Assembly: GCA_031296325.1 (NCBI GenBank) | Contig: JARLFY010000018.1 | Span: 1 to 64,000, forward strand | DNA: 64,000 nt | Source: Acidobacteriaceae bacterium | GTDB taxonomy: Bacteria; Acidobacteriota; Terriglobia; Terriglobales; Acidobacteriaceae | Direction of reading: 5' to 3' | The notes under the pieces: model-generated | Told to the model about the DNA's origin: nothing | Seen by the model: only the letters and a program-made list of their open reading frames with translations | Database searches by the model: none | Translations under genes and position numbers: made by a program | In this document: positions 61,049-64,000 of the stretch, in pieces | Layout: each line of letters begins with the position of its first letter | How positions within the stretch are numbered: the stretch's first letter is position 1

Positions 61049-62500
61049 ATGCATAGTTCAAAACATATCCATCTGATTGGCGTGTGCGGTACGGCGATGG
61101 CCTCGCTGGCGGGGATGCTGAAGGCGCAGGGACACCGGATCTCCGGCTCGGACGCAGCGGCTTATCCGCCGATGAGCGACGTTCTGGAGGAGTTGGGGAT
61201 CACGCTGCATCAGCCTTACGCGGAGGCAAATCTGGAGCCGCGACCGGATCTGGTGATTGTGGGCAACGCCATCTCGCGCGGCAACGTTGAGTTGGAGCGT
61301 GTGCTGGATACGCGGATTCCGTTTACCTCGATGGCGGCGGTGCTGCACGACGAGTTTCTGGCGGGGCGCGAGTCGCTGGTGGTGGCCGGGACGCATGGCA
61401 AGACGACGACGACCAGCATGCTGGCGTGGATCTACGAGGTGGCTTCGCGTACGCAGCCGCAGTTTGCCCCGTCGTTTCTGATCGGCGGCGTGGCGGAGAA
61501 CTTTGGCACCAGCTTCCGGGTACGGCCTCTGGTTGGTGGGGTGCTACAGCCGTTCCTTCTGGAAGGCGACGAGTACGATACCGCCTTCTTCGACAAGGGG
61601 CCAAAGTTTCTGCACTACTTTCCCGATGCGGCGATTCTGACCCATGTGGAGTTTGACCATGCGGACATCTACGTCGATCTGGCGGCGGTGAAGACGGCCT
61701 TCAAGCGACTGGTGAATCTGATTCCGCGACGCGGCAGGCTGATCGCGTTCGATGGCAGCGAGAACGTGAGCGAGTGTGTGGGGCGGGCGTTTTGCGCGGT
61801 GGAGCGGTATGGGTTTCAAGTCGATTCGCATTGGCGATTGACCGACCTGCGGCAGGAGGGAGTGGTTTCGACGTGGACTCTGTTGCGCGGCGGCGAGCGA
61901 TTTGCCGAGCTGCAATTACCGATGGCCGGAGAGCACAATGCGTTGAACGCTACGGCGGCGGCGGCGTTGGCGGCAGGACAGGGCGTTTCGGCGGCGGCGA
62001 TTGTGGAGGCGCTGGCGAGCTTTCGCTCGGTGAAGCGGCGGCTGGAGGTTCGCGCCGAGGTCGACGGGGTTACGATCATCGACGACTTTGCGCATCATCC
62101 AACGGCGATTCGCGAAACGCTGCGTGCGTTGCGCGGGGCTTATCCGGGGCGCAGATTGTGGGCTGTGCTGGAGCCGCGCTCGAATACGTTGCGGCGCAAT
62201 GTCTTCGAGCAGGAGCTGGTGGAGAGCCTTGCGCTGGCCGATCGCAGCGTGCTGGCGGCGATCTTCAAGTCGGAGGCGATTCCGGCTGACGAGCGACTGC
62301 ATCCAGAGAACGTGGTGGCGGCGTTGCAGGCTCGCGGGATGCCGTCGGCGGTCTATGCCGATGCGGACGGGATCGTCGCGGCGATTGCGCCAGAGCTGCG
62401 CGCGGGCGATGTGGTGGCGATCCTGTCCAATGGCGGATTCGGCGGAATCTATGAGAAGCTGCCGCAGGCAATACATCGTTCGATGGCCGTAAGGGCGTAG
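61049..62500 (+). CDS. mpl: UDP-N-acetylmuramate:L-Ala-gamma-D-Glu-meso-DAP ligase
   Basis: 483 residues. Reattaches recycled murein tripeptide to UDP-MurNAc. HIHLIGVCGTAMASLAGMLKAQGHRISGSDAAAYPPMSDVLEELGI, NAISRGNVELERVL, P-loop VVAGTHGKTTTTSMLAWIYE, LIGGVAENFGTSFRV, LEGDEYDTAFFDKGPKFLHYFPDAAILTHVEFDHADIY and FAHHPTAIRETLRAL fit Mpl rather than MurC (FDKRxK/FDKGPK, EYDTAF). With ldcA and dapF it gives a coherent recycling set. Confidence 0.94.
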   Translation: MHSSKHIHLIGVCGTAMASLAGMLKAQGHRISGSDAAAYPPMSDVLEELGITLHQPYAEANLEPRPDLVIVGNAISRGNVELERVLDTRIPFTSMAAVLHDEFLAGRESLVVAGTHGKTTTTSMLAWIYEVASRTQPQFAPSFLIGGVAENFGTSFRVRPLVGGVLQPFLLEGDEYDTAFFDKGPKFLHYFPDAAILTHVEFDHADIYVDLAAVKTAFKRLVNLIPRRGRLIAFDGSENVSECVGRAFCAVERYGFQVDSHWRLTDLRQEGVVSTWTLLRGGERFAELQLPMAGEHNALNATAAAALAAGQGVSAAAIVEALASFRSVKRRLEVRAEVDGVTIIDDFAHHPTAIRETLRALRGAYPGRRLWAVLEPRSNTLRRNVFEQELVESLALADRSVLAAIFKSEAIPADERLHPENVVAALQARGMPSAVYADADGIVAAIAPELRAGDVVAILSNGGFGGIYEKLPQAIHRSMAVRA

Positions 62501-62513
62501 GACCAAAATGAAT

Positions 62514-62550
62514 TGTCATTCTGAGCGTAGCGAAGAATCCCCGCATTCTG
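62514..62550 (+). repeat. Dispersed palindromic repeat, type B
   Basis: TGTCATTCTGAGCGTAGCGA then AGAATCCCCGCATTCTG, 14 nt after the mpl stop. Confidence 0.85.
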
Positions 62551-62677
62551 TTCGCGGTGTCACAATCTACCCCATTGGGGAAATGCGCTGGGCGGTATCG
62601 TTCCGTGGAGGATGATAGGACGGGCCTTTGGCCCTTTACAGGCAACGTCAAATGCAGCGGCAACGGCAAAAGCAACG

Positions 62678-62745
62678 GCTGGTGGTGCGATATGTATTCA
62701 TCCCACCCATCGCAAGAGACAGGAGCGCGATGGATGGGGCACCCG
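62678..62745 (+). repeat. Type C dispersed repeat
   Basis: GGCTGGTGGTGCGATATGTA then TTCATCCCACCCATCGC, spacer, and GCGCGATGGATGGGGCACCC; nearly identical to 52551-52615. Confidence 0.8.
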
Positions 62746-62778
62746 GCGATGGGGTATGCCGCCATCGAGCGACAAACA

Positions 62779-62810
62779 AGCAGATTCCTCCGCTTTGCTA
62801 CGAAATGACA
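62779..62810 (-). repeat. Dispersed palindromic repeat, type A
   Basis: AGCAGATTCCTCCGCTTTGC then TACGAAATGACA, followed by the right-end motif at 62819. Confidence 0.8.
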
Positions 62811-62883
62811 AACAAATTGGTCTATAGCTATTCCGAAAAGGCTTCAGACTGTATCGAGCAGTCAAAGATGATAGGCAGGGCTG

Positions 62884-64000
62884 CTATTCGCGAGGCTCTA
62901 GCGGCTGTACGCGTCCGCCTAGAACCATGCGGGCGACTCGTCTGTCTGCATTGACGTAGACCGTGCCTGTGATGGGTGGATTGCGTCGCGCGACCATCAG
63001 CGGCATTTCGTAGAGGAAACGAAGATCCATAAAATGCACTGCGGTCCAATCCGCCGTACCTGCCGGAGCGTCGATTGCCGCCACCATGCCAATCTCGGTG
63101 ACGACCGGCCAGCTTGACCAGTCGAGATAGGTCTCTCCCAGACGACTTCGCTTCGCCACCAGAGTCGCCAGCGTGGTCGGCGGCTTGTAGAAGAGATCGT
63201 GCTCCGGATCCGTCTGGACCGTTGATCGCAGCGAATCCACCGTGGCCATCTGATAGAACTGTGGCGTCTCTACGACCGTGTGCCAGCGATACGGATTGAT
63301 GGGATACGGGCTGGCCGTCACACGCAGAACCGGCGCGGGCTGCACGGGCGACTCCGACCCGGTCGAGGGGTCTTGTTCGCCGAGGTCTCTTGGCCCGTAG
63401 TTTGCCTGCGCGGCCAGACGCATCGCTTTGGAGTGTTCGACCTCGCGCCATCCCCAGATGGCCACCATCGCCGTCAGGGCAAAGATCGCCCAGCCGCGCC
63501 CGCGATAGATCTCGCGGCGCGCTCCGACCTCGTTGTTGATAAGGCCGATGAGTACGGGGGCGATCAACGCAAGCAGCAGAATCACAAACAAGACCGGCTC
63601 GAAGATGAAGACGATCGACCCTGCGTACCAGTGCGAGTTGAAGGGGAAGAAGGGACGCACGCCGTAGTTGTTGGTCCAGTCCAGCAGAATGTGGCTGAGC
63701 AGCGCGATCAGGATGAATCCGTAGAGCAGGCCCCAGCGCACGGGAGCCGTGGTCAACGGTCTGGCGTTCTGCGGATCGCCAGCAGCCCGCCGCGCCGCGC
63801 GCCGAACTCGCCAGCGATGGAAGAGCCAGATGGCTCCGATCACGGCAAGCCCGTCGAAGGGCAGCCCGATCAGCGTGTGGGTGATGCCGCGGTGATGCGC
63901 GAAGCCCGCAACCGGGCCTTCGGCCGACCAGAGCGTGTCCAGATCGGGGGCCTCGGCCGCCAGCGTCATGGCCAGCGTGGCATAGGCCGCCTTGCGGTTG
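62884..64000 (-). CDS. DUF457/YdjM-type membrane protein (putative metal-dependent hydrolase), 5' end beyond the window
   Basis: At least 371 residues; the frame stays open past the first in-window ATG (63969) to the edge (NRKAAYATLA before it), so the start is probably outside. LAAEAPDLDTLWSAEGPVAGFAHHRGITHTLIGLP has the PDxD and HHRGxTH motifs of the YdjM-like membrane-bound hydrolase family; GLLYGFILIALLSHILLDWTNNYGVRPFFPF, GSIVFIFEPVLFVILLLALIAPVLIGL are membrane segments. The C-terminal ~170 residues are soluble and beta-rich. Exact activity unknown. Confidence 0.85.
   Translation of the reverse strand, partial: NRKAAYATLAMTLAAEAPDLDTLWSAEGPVAGFAHHRGITHTLIGLPFDGLAVIGAIWLFHRWRVRRAARRAAGDPQNARPLTTAPVRWGLLYGFILIALLSHILLDWTNNYGVRPFFPFNSHWYAGSIVFIFEPVLFVILLLALIAPVLIGLINNEVGARREIYRGRGWAIFALTAMVAIWGWREVEHSKAMRLAAQANYGPRDLGEQDPSTGSESPVQPAPVLRVTASPYPINPYRWHTVVETPQFYQMATVDSLRSTVQTDPEHDLFYKPPTTLATLVAKRSRLGETYLDWSSWPVVTEIGMVAAIDAPAGTADWTAVHFMDLRFLYEMPLMVARRNPPITGTVYVNADRRVARMVLGGRVQPLEPRE

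Larger units (their letters stand above)
62501..62883. other. 383-bp convergent intergenic repeat mosaic
   Basis: Type B repeat (62514-62550) with CTACCCCATTGGGG flank, GGACGGGCCTTTGGCCCTTT near 62617, GGCAAC/GGCAAA array, type C repeat (62678-62745), type A repeat (62779-62810) and the element end GGTCTATAGCTATTCCGAAA at 62819. No gene. Confidence 0.7.

Overview
The window looks like chromosomal DNA of an Acidobacteriota member (Terriglobia/Acidobacteriaceae-like). This is inferred from gene content, not from a search: high G+C, a VWFA-related lipoprotein-like family typical of that phylum, very large secreted proteins with MBG/Ig-type repeats, paired secreted matrixin-like and NTR-like proteins, and many dispersed short palindromes ending in TGTCATTCCG or TGTCATTCTG. 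There is no rRNA, complete tRNA, CRISPR array, transposase or prophage. About 52 genes can be supported, two of them cut by the window ends.

Layout. 1-2768: 3'-truncated giant secreted Ig-repeat protein. 3378-16102: housekeeping (mnmE with an MqnC-like companion lacking the radical-SAM cysteines, nfeD-like, rsmD, PLP Cys/Met enzyme, thiL, M23 endopeptidase, ccdC-like, xseA, nadD). 16219-19416: two paralogous outer-membrane barrels and a VWFA-related protein. 19517-27898: mnmG-folC-plsC-glutamine amidotransferase-rsmG-parA-parB, a classic origin-proximal order with two perfect parS sites before parA. 27895-33494: DUF2461, then lpdA-lipB-sucB (2-oxoacid dehydrogenase E3, lipoylation, E2) and an NAD(P)-binding protein. 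34077-35315: dnaN. 35322-41422: secreted pseudo-metzincin with its NTR-like partner, flavin reductase, malic enzyme. 41698-48280: a RiPP-type cluster. 48321-52333: ribF, MBL hydrolase, DUF1844, ygfZ. 52791-58273: HELTH metallopeptidase, mtnP, pfkB-family kinase, GT39-like membrane protein. 58420-62500: mgtC family, dapF, ldcA, mpl (peptidoglycan and its recycling). 62884-64000: truncated DUF457-type membrane protein.

The most interesting system is at 41698-48280: a 54-residue precursor-like peptide (leader motif YLKPAF...FET, two core cysteines, C-terminal Ser), a signal-peptidase-like protease, an HPr-kinase-like P-loop kinase, a PqqD-like RiPP recognition element, a SPASM radical-SAM enzyme and a divergent NTP_transf_5 nucleotidyltransferase. 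The kinase/nucleotidyltransferase pair recalls C-terminal Ser phosphorylation in some lasso-peptide clusters, but here it is combined with a radical-SAM enzyme and no lasso cyclase.

The second theme is dispersed palindromic elements, about 110 bp when complete, carrying a 32-45 bp core. Three cores lie in frame inside mnmG, which is 759 codons instead of the usual ~620-650; a different repeat family lies in frame inside lipB; another element supplies the last codons of the radical-SAM gene. Other points: a DapF homologue with Ser at both catalytic Cys positions, the cluster-less MqnC homologue, and a matrixin-like protein whose HExxHxxGxxH site is lost.
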